NCBI GenBank assembly: GCA_903923915.1 | Contig: CAIXZI010000258.1 | Span: 1-7,279, forward strand | DNA from: an uncultured Bacteroidota bacterium | Lineage (GTDB): Bacteria; Bacteroidota; Bacteroidia; B-17B0; Aurantibacillaceae | Reading direction: 5' to 3' | DNA: 7,279 nucleotides | In this document: positions 1 through 6,839 of the stretch, in pieces | Layout: each line of letters begins with the position of its first letter | Position numbering within the stretch: position 1 is the stretch's first letter | The notes under the pieces: model-generated | Seen by the model: only the letters and a program-made list of their open reading frames with translations | Databases searched by the model: none | Told to the model about the DNA's origin: nothing | Translations under genes and position numbers: made by a program

Positions 1-2103
1 ACCTTAGAAGAAATCTGGAAAGATAAAGTATTTAAGCCGGTTGTATTTTCAGGCTTTAACAGCATGAATGATGGAGTACATTACACACAATTGGATGAAA
101 ATAATGATTTAGCTAAGTATGAATTAAGTACGGGAAAAAAACTTGAAGTGCTGGTTAAAACAAGCGAGTTAATGCCCGAAGGAAAATCAACTACTATAAA
201 AATAGAAGATTATTATTTTAGTGATGACGAAACAAAACTGGTATTAAAAAATGATTTTGAAGCGATTTATCGTCACTCGGGTACTGCCACTAATTATGTA
301 TTCGATTTTAAAACCCATAAGCTAAAAGCCTTGTCAGATAAGGGAAAGCAAATGTTTGCCACCATTGCTCCTATTGGAAATAAAGTAGCTTTTGTAAGAG
401 AAAACAATCTTTTTATAAAAGATTTAGACAACAACACCGAAACACAAATTACTACCGATGGCGAAAAAAATAAAATTAAAAATGGTTGGGCAGATTGGGT
501 GTATGAAGAAGAATTTAGCAAAGCGGAAGCCTTTTTTTGGAATGCCAACGGAACAAAAATTGCCTTTATTCGTTTTGATGAAACAAATGTAAAAGAGTTT
601 GAAATGCCTATCTATAAAGGTTTGTACCCCGAGCAATATAAATTTAAATACCCAAAAGCAGGCGAAGATAATTCTATTGTAAGTGTTTTTGTTTACGATT
701 TAGCTACTCAAAAAACTATTAAGGTAGATATAGGTGCAGAGACTAACATTTACATTCCTCGCATTACTTGGACTACAGACGCAAACATATTATCTATTCA
801 GCGTTTAAATCGCTTACAAAACAAACTGGAATTACTATTTGCAGATGCATCCACAGGTTCTACCAAAGTTATTCTGTCCGAAGAAAGTGCTACGTATATT
901 GATATTTCAGATGATTTAACCTTCTTAGATAAAAATAAAGGTTTTATTTGGAGCAGCGAAAAAGATGGCTTTAACCATTTATATAATTATGATTTTACAG
1001 GCAAATTAATCAATCAAATTACAAAAGGAAACTGGGGCATAATAGATTTTAAAGGTTATGACGATGCTACTAAAATTTTATACTACACTTCAAGCGAAAG
1101 CTCACCTAATGAAAAAGATTTATTTTCGATTTCTTTAGACGGGAAAAAGAAAACTAAATTATCTCCGCTAAAAGGCACAACAGATGCCGATTTTAGCAAA
1201 AGCTTTAAATACTATGTAAGCAATTATAGTAATGCAAACACACCTACTGTTTACGAGTTACATAGTGCAGATGGCAAACTAATAAAAGTGTTAGAAAACA
1301 ATAAAGCTTTACAAGAAAAACTTACGCAATACGATTTAACTAAAAAAGAATTTTTCGCGTTTAAAACTTCAGAAGGAATTGAATTAAACGGTTGGATGAT
1401 GAAACCCACCAACTTTGATGCTTCAAAAAAATATCCGGTATTTCAATATTCGTACGGTGGGCCGGGCAAAAACATGTGCAGTAATAAATATGAGGCTTAT
1501 GATTACCCTTGGCATCAATTGCTTTGTCAGCAAGGTTATATAGTTGTTTGCGTTGATAACCGAGGCACACAATACCGTGGCAGAGATTTTAAACACTCAA
1601 CTTATATGCAACTTGGCAAGCTTGAAACCATTGATCAAATTGAAGTAGCTAAATATTTAGGCAATCAAACGTATGTAGATAAAAACCGCATTGGTTTTAT
1701 GGGCTGGAGTTTTGGAGGATACTTGTCATCCTTATTAATTACTAAAGGAGCTGATTATTTTAAAGCCAACATAGCCGTTGCACCGGTTACCAACTGGCGT
1801 TATTATGATAATATTTATACCGAACGTTTTTTACGTACTCCACAAGAAAACCCTAAAGGATATGACGAAAACTCGCCTGTAAACTTTACCAAAAATATAA
1901 AAGGAAAATACCTTTTAATTCATGGTACGGCTGATGACAATGTGCATTTTCAAAATAGCATGGAAATGGAAAAAGCTTTGATAGATAATAATATTCAGTA
2001 CGATTTTATGGCATATCCCAACAAAAATCATAGCATAAATATCGGTAACTCTCGCCTGCATCTATACACCAAAATGTTAGAGTTTATTAAAAGAAATTTA
2101 TAA
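1..2103 (+). CDS. Dipeptidyl-peptidase IV family serine peptidase (S9B), 5'-partial
   Basis: The reading frame is open from base 1; the first in-window ATG (64) is internal, because the 21 codons before it (beginning TLEEIWKDKVF) match the usual mature N-terminus of bacterial DPP4. Only the signal peptide and a few residues are missing. Numbering from that ATG, an N-terminal beta-propeller is followed by an alpha/beta-hydrolase domain from about residue 430. The propeller carries the YRHS arginine (R70) and the DWVYEEEF motif, whose E149/E150 correspond to the double Glu that binds the substrate N-terminus. The catalytic domain has oxyanion Tyr464 (YGGPG), nucleophile Ser549 (GWSFGGY), Asp624 (HGTADDNVH) and His656 (NKNHS); Tyr residues in RYYDNIYTER line the S1 pocket. 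All key residues are intact. Family knowledge: it releases X-Pro or X-Ala dipeptides from peptide N-termini, probably in the periplasm. The peptidase family is certain; exact DPP4 specificity is inferred from the Glu pair. Confidence 0.95.
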   Translation, partial: TLEEIWKDKVFKPVVFSGFNSMNDGVHYTQLDENNDLAKYELSTGKKLEVLVKTSELMPEGKSTTIKIEDYYFSDDETKLVLKNDFEAIYRHSGTATNYVFDFKTHKLKALSDKGKQMFATIAPIGNKVAFVRENNLFIKDLDNNTETQITTDGEKNKIKNGWADWVYEEEFSKAEAFFWNANGTKIAFIRFDETNVKEFEMPIYKGLYPEQYKFKYPKAGEDNSIVSVFVYDLATQKTIKVDIGAETNIYIPRITWTTDANILSIQRLNRLQNKLELLFADASTGSTKVILSEESATYIDISDDLTFLDKNKGFIWSSEKDGFNHLYNYDFTGKLINQITKGNWGIIDFKGYDDATKILYYTSSESSPNEKDLFSISLDGKKKTKLSPLKGTTDADFSKSFKYYVSNYSNANTPTVYELHSADGKLIKVLENNKALQEKLTQYDLTKKEFFAFKTSEGIELNGWMMKPTNFDASKKYPVFQYSYGGPGKNMCSNKYEAYDYPWHQLLCQQGYIVVCVDNRGTQYRGRDFKHSTYMQLGKLETIDQIEVAKYLGNQTYVDKNRIGFMGWSFGGYLSSLLITKGADYFKANIAVAPVTNWRYYDNIYTERFLRTPQENPKGYDENSPVNFTKNIKGKYLLIHGTADDNVHFQNSMEMEKALIDNNIQYDFMAYPNKNHSINIGNSRLHLYTKMLEFIKRNL

Positions 2104-2115
2104 TTCAATATTTAT

Positions 2116-2123
2116 TATCTTCA
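2116..2123 (+). promoter_or_regulatory. Weak candidate -7 element before the MgtC-family gene
   Basis: TATCTTCA matches the Bacteroidota -7 consensus TAnnTTTG at six of eight positions, with the last two bases wrong. It ends 7 bases before the ATG at 2131, the same distance as the stronger element before feoA. No TTG is seen at the expected -33 position. The gap after the DPP4 stop is only 27 bases, so co-transcription with the peptidase gene is an equally good explanation. Confidence 0.25.
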
Positions 2124-2130
2124 CATCATT

Positions 2131-2769
2131 ATGACCCCAGATTTAATTCAAGAAGATATTGTAAAGCTTGTTATATCGCTTATTGGAGGCTCTATAATTG
2201 GAGCAGAACGTGAGTACAATAACAAAAACGCGGGCTTTAGAACGGTTATTTTAGTAACCGTTGGCGCCACCTTGTTTACCATTTTATCGGGTTTGTTAAC
2301 CGGCGGAAAAGATTTTCACGTGGCAGGCAACGTGGTGGTTGGTATTGGCTTTTTGGGCGCAGGGGCTATTTTTAAAGAAGGTACTACCGTAAAGGGTATA
2401 ACCACCGCAGCCACTATTTGGGTTTCGGCAGCCATTGGTATGGCTATTGGCATTGGAGAATATGAAATTGCCTTTGCTTCTATTTTTATTGTTATGCTTG
2501 TTTTATTGGGCTTTATTTGGCTGCAAGGCTTTATAGATCAATTTAATAGAGAAAAAGTATATAAAATTACAGTTCCTTGCTTAAAACTTACTTTAGATGA
2601 AATTAATCAGTTTTTAAAAGACAGTGGGCTAAAGGGTAATTGCGTTTATCGCCATAAGATAGACGAAAATATAACGCTTACCCTAATTGTAAAAGGACCT
2701 GAAAAAAAGCATCATACGCTTATTTCTATACTTCAAACCAATGAACATGTGTTAGAATTTGAAGTATAA
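2131..2769 (+). CDS. MgtC/SapB family inner-membrane protein
   Basis: A 212-residue protein with the family layout: a hydrophobic N-terminal half with about four to five membrane segments (residues ~10-135) and a soluble C-terminal domain of about 75 residues. Family hallmarks are GAERE at 24-28, AGFRT at 34-38 followed by a hydrophobic helix, GIGFLGAGAIF at 71-81, and VKGITTAAT at 87-95 leading into a Gly/Ala-rich helix. The C-terminal part (VYKITVPCLKLTLDEINQF onward) looks like the ACT-like regulatory domain of longer MgtC proteins. In Salmonella MgtC aids growth at low magnesium and inside macrophages and affects the F1Fo ATP synthase; what homologues do in environmental Bacteroidota is not settled, so no gene symbol is given. 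The ATG at 2131 lies 27 bases after the peptidase stop and the gene is 55 bases upstream of feoA. Family assignment is firm; ion specificity is unknown. Confidence 0.9.
   Translation: MTPDLIQEDIVKLVISLIGGSIIGAEREYNNKNAGFRTVILVTVGATLFTILSGLLTGGKDFHVAGNVVVGIGFLGAGAIFKEGTTVKGITTAATIWVSAAIGMAIGIGEYEIAFASIFIVMLVLLGFIWLQGFIDQFNREKVYKITVPCLKLTLDEINQFLKDSGLKGNCVYRHKIDENITLTLIVKGPEKKHHTLISILQTNEHVLEFEV
2241..2262 (+). repeat. Perfect 8-bp inverted repeat inside the MgtC-family gene
   Basis: AACGGTTA and TAACCGTT are exact reverse complements separated by the six bases TTTTAG, so the mRNA could form an 8-bp hairpin over codons 37-44. The encoded stretch TVILVTV is conserved hydrophobic sequence, so the pairing may be a by-product of codon choice. 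Confidence 0.35.
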
Positions 2770-2770
2770 T

Positions 2771-2788
2771 ATACCCCGAATGAGGTAT
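2771..2788. promoter_or_regulatory. Imperfect inverted repeat upstream of feoA (candidate operator)
   Basis: ATACCCC-GAAT-GAGGTAT pairs at six of seven positions (the mismatch is C2776 with A2783). It starts immediately after the stop of the MgtC-family gene and ends where the -33 region of the feoA promoter should begin. An operator for an iron-responsive regulator (Fur or DtxR type) would be sensible here, but the sequence does not clearly match a consensus I can name. It could also be a weak terminator for the upstream gene, although no T-run follows. Confidence 0.3.
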
Positions 2789-2809
2789 TAAAATTCATCC
2801 AATAGCCCG

Positions 2810-2817
2810 TATCTTTG
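2810..2817 (+). promoter_or_regulatory. Bacteroidota-type -7 promoter element of feoAB
   Basis: TATCTTTG is an exact match to TAnnTTTG, the primary-sigma -7 element of Bacteroidota. TTA at 2788-2790 stands 19 bases upstream where TTG is expected, a near match. The element ends 7 bases before the feoA ATG at 2825, so transcription would begin within a few bases of the start codon, giving a leaderless or nearly leaderless message. It implies that feoAB can be transcribed independently of the MgtC-family gene. Confidence 0.6.
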
Positions 2818-2824
2818 TAAGAAG

Positions 2825-3055
2825 ATGAAAGTTCTATCCAAAACATTAGCGCAACTTACTAAAGGAGAAACAGCTACAATTACCTGTTTTACGGACGATT
2901 TGCTTGCACTTAAACTAATGGAAATGGGACTAATTCCGGGAGAAAAAATTACTTTACAACACGTAGCACCTCTTGGTTGCCCCTACGCGTTTGAAGTTAA
3001 TGGCACCTTGGTTAGTCTGCGTAAATCAGAAGCACAGCTTGTTCAAATTAGCTAA
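2825..3055 (+). CDS. feoA: FeoA, ferrous iron transport accessory protein
   Basis: A 76-residue protein, the usual size of a stand-alone FeoA, consisting of a single SH3-like domain. The recognisable core is LMEMGLIPGEKI (residues 31-42), preceded by an L-rich helix (DDLLALK) and followed by the C-terminal strand LRKSEAQLVQI, a variant of the family's ...GxxLALRxxEAxxI ending. FeoA is a small cytoplasmic protein needed for full FeoB activity, thought to bind it directly. The ATG at 2825 is the only sensible start, since the next Met lies inside the conserved core. The feoB start codon follows after only 6 bases and in the same reading frame, so the two are certainly co-transcribed and probably translationally coupled. 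Confidence 0.93.
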   Translation: MKVLSKTLAQLTKGETATITCFTDDLLALKLMEMGLIPGEKITLQHVAPLGCPYAFEVNGTLVSLRKSEAQLVQIS

Positions 3056-3061
3056 GTAAAG

Positions 3062-5215
3062 GTGTCTCACGATAATTTATTTATAACATTACAGCAAAAA
3101 TTTACTTTAGCCCAACAAGTAAAGGTTGCTCTAATTGGTAATCCAAACTGCGGCAAATCTACTTTGTTTAATGCCCTTACGGGTCTTCATCAAAAAACAG
3201 GTAATTACCCGGGGGTTACGGTAGATAAAAAAATAGGTATTTGTAAGGCTCTGCATCCAAAAACTAAACAAATACATTCTTTTAGGTTAATAGATTTACC
3301 AGGCACATACAGTCTTTTTCCAAAATCATTAGACGAACAAGTTTCATTTGATGTATTGATGGATGAAACAAATACAGATTATCCGGATATTATTTTAATT
3401 GTAGTTGATGCTTCAAATTTAAAGCGCCACTTGGTATTAGCCACACAACTGATAGATTTAGGCAGGCCATGTATATTGGTGCTAAATATGATAGATGCCG
3501 CCACAGAAAATGGTATTGAAATAGATGTAACTAAATTAGCCGAATTAGTGCAAGTACCCGTTGTTAGTTGCAATGCAAGGTATAGTGAGGGTATTGAAGA
3601 GGTAAAGAAAAGTCTTTTTACCTTTGCACAAGACATTAAACCGCAGCAAAGTTTAATAAATATACAGGCTATTGTAAATAAAAATTATGCGGATAGTGTG
3701 CATCGTTCGGTTAACCAAACAAGTATTTATGCTTCGCTGTTAAATCAAAGAAATCATCTCGAAAAAGACGAAAAGCTAAAAGAATTCAATGAAAAATTCT
3801 TTACAGGTTTTGAAAGCAGAGACATGCTTTTTCGTTTCGAGAAGATAAAAAAGATAACACTCGATTGTGTTAATTATACCGTTGCCCGCAAAGATTTAAA
3901 AACCACCGATAGCCTTGATAACGTTATTACCCACCCATTTTGGGGTTTCATTATTTTTATTGGCGTATTGTTTTTAATCTTTCAAAGCATTTTTTATTTA
4001 GCCGAGTTTCCCATGCAATGGATTGAAATGGGCTTTTCTTTTATCACACAAAAAACCAGACAATATTTACCCGATAATTTTTTTACCAGCTTACTTACCA
4101 ATGGCATACTGGCCGGTTTAAGCGGCATTGTAGTGTTTATACCTCAAATTGCTTTGTTGTTTGGTTTTATTAGCCTGCTGGAAGATAGCGGCTACATGGC
4201 ACGCGTAAGCTTTATAATGGATAAGCTAATGCGTAAGGTTGGTTTAAATGGTCGCTCTGTTATTCCTTTAATTAGCGGTATGGCCTGCGCAGTGCCTGCC
4301 ATAATGAGTACCCGCACCATTTCTAACAAAAAAGAAAGATTGGTTACTATTTTAATAACGCCTTTAATGAGTTGTTCGGCACGTTTACCTGTTTTTACGT
4401 TGCTTATTGGCATCATGATTCCGTCAAACTACCGCTTTGGCTTTTTTGATGTAAAAGGCTTGTTGCTAACCGCCCTTTACCTAATGGGTATTGTGGTGGC
4501 CATTGGTGTAGCTGCCATTTTAAAATATGTTTTAAAAACAAAAGAACGTAGTTTTTTTATGATGGAATTGCCTGTGTATCGCATTCCGCAAGTAAAAACA
4601 GTATTGCTTACCATGCTCGATAAAGTAAAAGTTTTTTTATTCGATGCCGGAAAAGTAATTATGATTATCTCTATCATATTATGGTTTTTAACTTCATACG
4701 GACCAGGTAGCGAGTTTAAAAGAATAGACTTGGAATATACCGATGCCATTAGAAAAACAACATCCGATAGCACCAAACAAAAACTAACCATTGCTATGGA
4801 AACTCAAAAGTTGCAATCTTCTTATGCAGGGCATTTAGGTAAAATTATAGAACCCGCCATTAAACCATTGGGCTTCGATTGGAAAATTGGCATTTCACTT
4901 ATCACTTCCATTGCTGCACGCGAGGTATTTGTAGGCACTATGGCAACTCTATATCAAAGTGGAGATAAAGAAGATAACCTCTCTATCCGCCAAAAAATGA
5001 TGCAGGAAAAAAATCCAACAACAGGTAAATTGGTTTACAACTTTGCGGTTTGTCTTAGTCTGCTAATGTTCTATGCCTTTGCCATGCAGTGTATGAGCAC
5101 TCTCGCCGTAGTTAAACGCGAAACCAATTCGTACAAATGGCCCATCATACAATTTATATATATGAGTGTATTGGCTTACGGTGCCAGCTTATTGGTGTAT
5201 CAAATTTTTAAGTAA
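3062..5215 (+). CDS. feoB: FeoB, ferrous iron transporter (GTPase-permease)
   Basis: A 717-residue inner-membrane Fe2+ transporter, somewhat shorter than the E. coli protein. The cytoplasmic N-terminal G domain has all motifs: G1 GNPNCGKST (26-34), G2 GNYPGVTVD (47-55), G3 DLPG (78-81), G4 NMID (142-145) and G5 SCNA (169-172). A helical spacer of about residues 185-285 leads into the membrane part beginning HPFWGF (291). The first gate region contains GMACAVPAIMSTRT with Cys409 and PLMSCSARLPVF with Cys438, equivalent to cysteines implicated in iron passage; a second gate motif is SIAAREVFVGTMATLY near 625-640. The start must be GTG at 3062: no ATG, other GTG or TTG occurs in frame before the Walker motif, and FeoA's TAA lies three codons upstream in the same frame. 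It converges on the minus-strand monooxygenase gene 106 bases downstream. Function is assigned with high certainty. Confidence 0.97.
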   Translation: MSHDNLFITLQQKFTLAQQVKVALIGNPNCGKSTLFNALTGLHQKTGNYPGVTVDKKIGICKALHPKTKQIHSFRLIDLPGTYSLFPKSLDEQVSFDVLMDETNTDYPDIILIVVDASNLKRHLVLATQLIDLGRPCILVLNMIDAATENGIEIDVTKLAELVQVPVVSCNARYSEGIEEVKKSLFTFAQDIKPQQSLINIQAIVNKNYADSVHRSVNQTSIYASLLNQRNHLEKDEKLKEFNEKFFTGFESRDMLFRFEKIKKITLDCVNYTVARKDLKTTDSLDNVITHPFWGFIIFIGVLFLIFQSIFYLAEFPMQWIEMGFSFITQKTRQYLPDNFFTSLLTNGILAGLSGIVVFIPQIALLFGFISLLEDSGYMARVSFIMDKLMRKVGLNGRSVIPLISGMACAVPAIMSTRTISNKKERLVTILITPLMSCSARLPVFTLLIGIMIPSNYRFGFFDVKGLLLTALYLMGIVVAIGVAAILKYVLKTKERSFFMMELPVYRIPQVKTVLLTMLDKVKVFLFDAGKVIMIISIILWFLTSYGPGSEFKRIDLEYTDAIRKTTSDSTKQKLTIAMETQKLQSSYAGHLGKIIEPAIKPLGFDWKIGISLITSIAAREVFVGTMATLYQSGDKEDNLSIRQKMMQEKNPTTGKLVYNFAVCLSLLMFYAFAMQCMSTLAVVKRETNSYKWPIIQFIYMSVLAYGASLLVYQIFK

Positions 5216-5321
5216 ATTAATTAAGAAACACAAGATGCGCGCCCTATTTGCTTTAGCATTGTACACATTGGAGTGTAAAAGCAGCTAATGGAGTTGATAC
5301 CTTTGAGTAGATATAAAAAAG

Positions 5322-6764
5322 TTAAGTTTTTAAACCTCGCCCTTTTGGACCATCGCCCTCGCGCAACACCACTTTAGAATGTAGTAGTTTTACAGCCTCG
5401 GCAGAATCTTTTACCTTACCGGCACTACGTGCTAACATTTCTTCTTCAAACTCGGTTAATACACTTTTTCTTATGCCGGCTTCTCTCCAATTAGATAAAG
5501 GTCTGCATCCTTTTGTAATGCCACGTGCCAGCGCCAAAGCATCTAATAAAGCCTGGTTTGCACCCTGCCCTTTAAACGGACTCATAGGGTGTGCCGCATC
5601 GCCAATAAGAGTTGCTGCCCCACCCTGCTCTAACAATTCGGGCTTAAGTAATTCCCTATCATAAACCGGATAACCCGATATTTGCGCGGGCAAAGTTGCC
5701 GCCATCATTTGAGGTATAGGATGGTGCCATTGTGTTATACGGCAGGCTTCTTCTTTAAGTGCCTCTGCCCCTTTTGCACTTAAGGCCTTAGCCTCATCTT
5801 CGGGCATAGGGAAACTAAGCTGCCACATTATAGTATCTTTAGAAAAAGGCATTACATAAATACGCTCATACCCATTAACAGTTTGAAACACCGTAGCAGA
5901 ATCTAACAAAGAACTTTCAATGCCCTTAAGCGCCTCTAAAGAACAAATACCTAAAACAACCATATAACCCAGGTAACGCAAAGGCATAACATCTTCCTTA
6001 ATAAGCAAGTTGCGTACCACGCTGCGTATGCCATCGGCACCAACCACCAAATCGGCTGTGATGCTTTTCATGGTTCCATTTACCTCAAAGTTTAGCTCAA
6101 TAGGTTTACCCTCCATCTGCTTTAAATTTACTAAACGATAACCCCATTGTACTACATTTTGCTTACCCAGTTGTTGCAGCAAGGCTAAGCGCAAAGCCTG
6201 CCTTGGTATATGTACATTAATACGTTTTGGGTTTGCTTTGGTATTAGTGTGTGTGCGCTTTCCCCATTCAACAATTTCTTTTCCATCAGTAGTATGAACT
6301 ACATGGCGTGTAGAACTTATTCCATCCTTTAACGATAAAATACCTAGGCCTTTGATGGCGTTACTGGCTTGTTGCAAGGTTAGTCCGTAGCCTTGGGCTC
6401 GCGCATCAAAGCTTTTATCGCGCTCATATAATCTAAACGGAATGCCACGATGCAAACAAGCTACAGCCAAAGCTACACCGCCTATGCCAGCACCAATTAT
6501 AGCTACATGTGGGTAATTTGTAGTATCTGCAACGGGCGTATTGGCGGCAGGAACTAAGCCCGAGCCACGACAGTTATCGCATAAATATTGGGTAACCTTT
6601 GGGCGAATAGCCGTAGTATCTTCTGCCTTTATTTTTTCAAATGCATCAATTGCCCTTTGATAGTTGAGTTTTGATTTTTTGCGAAGCCTCAGGCTTTTTT
6701 TGCCACGACCCTCGCATTCCTCACAAATAGTCCAATAAGTTTCTTCGGTTTTCACGTTATTCAA
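5322..6764 (-). CDS. Class A FAD-dependent monooxygenase with N-terminal CxxCxGxG zinc-finger-like extension
   Basis: A 480-residue flavoprotein hydroxylase of the PHBH/TetX/UbiH group. FAD-binding signatures are complete: GAGIGG (91-96) with the ribose-binding Glu114 at the end of strand 2, the DG motif VVGADGIRS (240-248), and the GD motif LIGDAAHPMSPFKGQGAN (386-403). Substrate is unknown; such enzymes use NAD(P)H and O2 to hydroxylate aromatic or polyketide-like compounds. Before this domain lie about 80 extra residues with CEECEGRG (14-21) and CDNCRGSG (62-69), DnaJ-like half-sites flanking a basic, helical linker; four cysteines could bind one zinc. No ATG occurs in frame before the Rossmann motif, and an in-frame TAA lies three codons upstream of TTG 6764; GTG at 6755 is the alternative start. 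Sampled 60-base stretches are about 40-55% GC, against about 30% in the peptidase gene, which may indicate a different origin. Fold certain, substrate not. Confidence 0.9.
   Translation of the reverse strand: MNNVKTEETYWTICEECEGRGKKSLRLRKKSKLNYQRAIDAFEKIKAEDTTAIRPKVTQYLCDNCRGSGLVPAANTPVADTTNYPHVAIIGAGIGGVALAVACLHRGIPFRLYERDKSFDARAQGYGLTLQQASNAIKGLGILSLKDGISSTRHVVHTTDGKEIVEWGKRTHTNTKANPKRINVHIPRQALRLALLQQLGKQNVVQWGYRLVNLKQMEGKPIELNFEVNGTMKSITADLVVGADGIRSVVRNLLIKEDVMPLRYLGYMVVLGICSLEALKGIESSLLDSATVFQTVNGYERIYVMPFSKDTIMWQLSFPMPEDEAKALSAKGAEALKEEACRITQWHHPIPQMMAATLPAQISGYPVYDRELLKPELLEQGGAATLIGDAAHPMSPFKGQGANQALLDALALARGITKGCRPLSNWREAGIRKSVLTEFEEEMLARSAGKVKDSAEAVKLLHSKVVLREGDGPKGRGLKT
6558..6725 (-). 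other. Paired CxxCxGxG region of the monooxygenase (putative single zinc site)
   Basis: This stretch encodes residues 14-69 of the flavoprotein. Two CxxCxGxG half-sites, Cys14/Cys17 and Cys62/Cys65, bracket about 40 residues rich in Lys and Arg (GKKSLRLRKK) and a predicted helix (YQRAIDAFEKIKAE). DnaJ uses four such half-sites to bind two zinc ions; here two would suffice for one. I see no J domain. Metal binding is inferred from motif spacing only; the role could be oligomerisation, partner binding or redox sensing. Confidence 0.7.
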
Positions 6765-6786
6765 TCTTCTTTACTCAATTCGTTTG

Positions 6787-6814
6787 CAAATATACAAACC
6801 TCTAACTATTGCAA
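6787..6814 (-). promoter_or_regulatory. Promoter of the monooxygenase gene (TTG-N17-TATATTTG)
   Basis: Read on the minus strand, TTG (6814-6812), a 17-base spacer and TATATTTG (6794-6787) give an exact match to the Bacteroidota -33/-7 pattern. The -7 box is flanked by the inverted pair GTTTG (minus-strand 6799-6795) and CAAAC (6786-6782). Transcription should start near 6780-6783, leaving about 16-20 bases before TTG 6764 or 25-30 before GTG 6755. It lies between the two minus-strand genes, so the monooxygenase need not depend on transcription from upstream. Confidence 0.65.
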
Positions 6815-6839
6815 GCTGTATGATAAAAAGAAGAATGGC

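Noticed and set aside
64..66. ATG at 64 as the true start of the peptidase gene.
   Set aside because: The frame is open to base 1 and the preceding residues fit the conserved mature N-terminus; starting at 64 would also leave an exported enzyme without a signal peptide.
294..636. Minus-strand ORFs of 84 and 70 codons opposite the peptidase gene.
   Set aside because: They are antisense to strongly conserved peptidase sequence and show no domain or start signal of their own.
4192..4791. Minus-strand ORFs of 74 and 104 codons opposite feoB.
   Set aside because: Shadow frames of conserved FeoB membrane sequence; no family features.
5262..5277. TACAC-ATTGGA-GTGTA inverted repeat in the convergent gap, considered as a terminator for feoB and the opposing gene.
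   Set aside because: The stem is only 5 bp and AT-rich, and no T-run follows on either strand in a suitable position.
5235..5288. A 17-codon plus-strand ORF (MRALFALALYTLECKSS) between feoB and the monooxygenase, considered as a FeoC-like or small membrane peptide.
   Set aside because: Too short, no family resemblance, no proper lipobox, and no promoter or start signal; chance ORFs of this size are common.
5304..5335. A-run and T-run around the monooxygenase stop (AAAAAAGTTAAGTTTTT), considered as a bidirectional terminator.
   Set aside because: The pairing is nearly all A-T with a mismatch at the centre and overlaps the stop codon; too weak to call.
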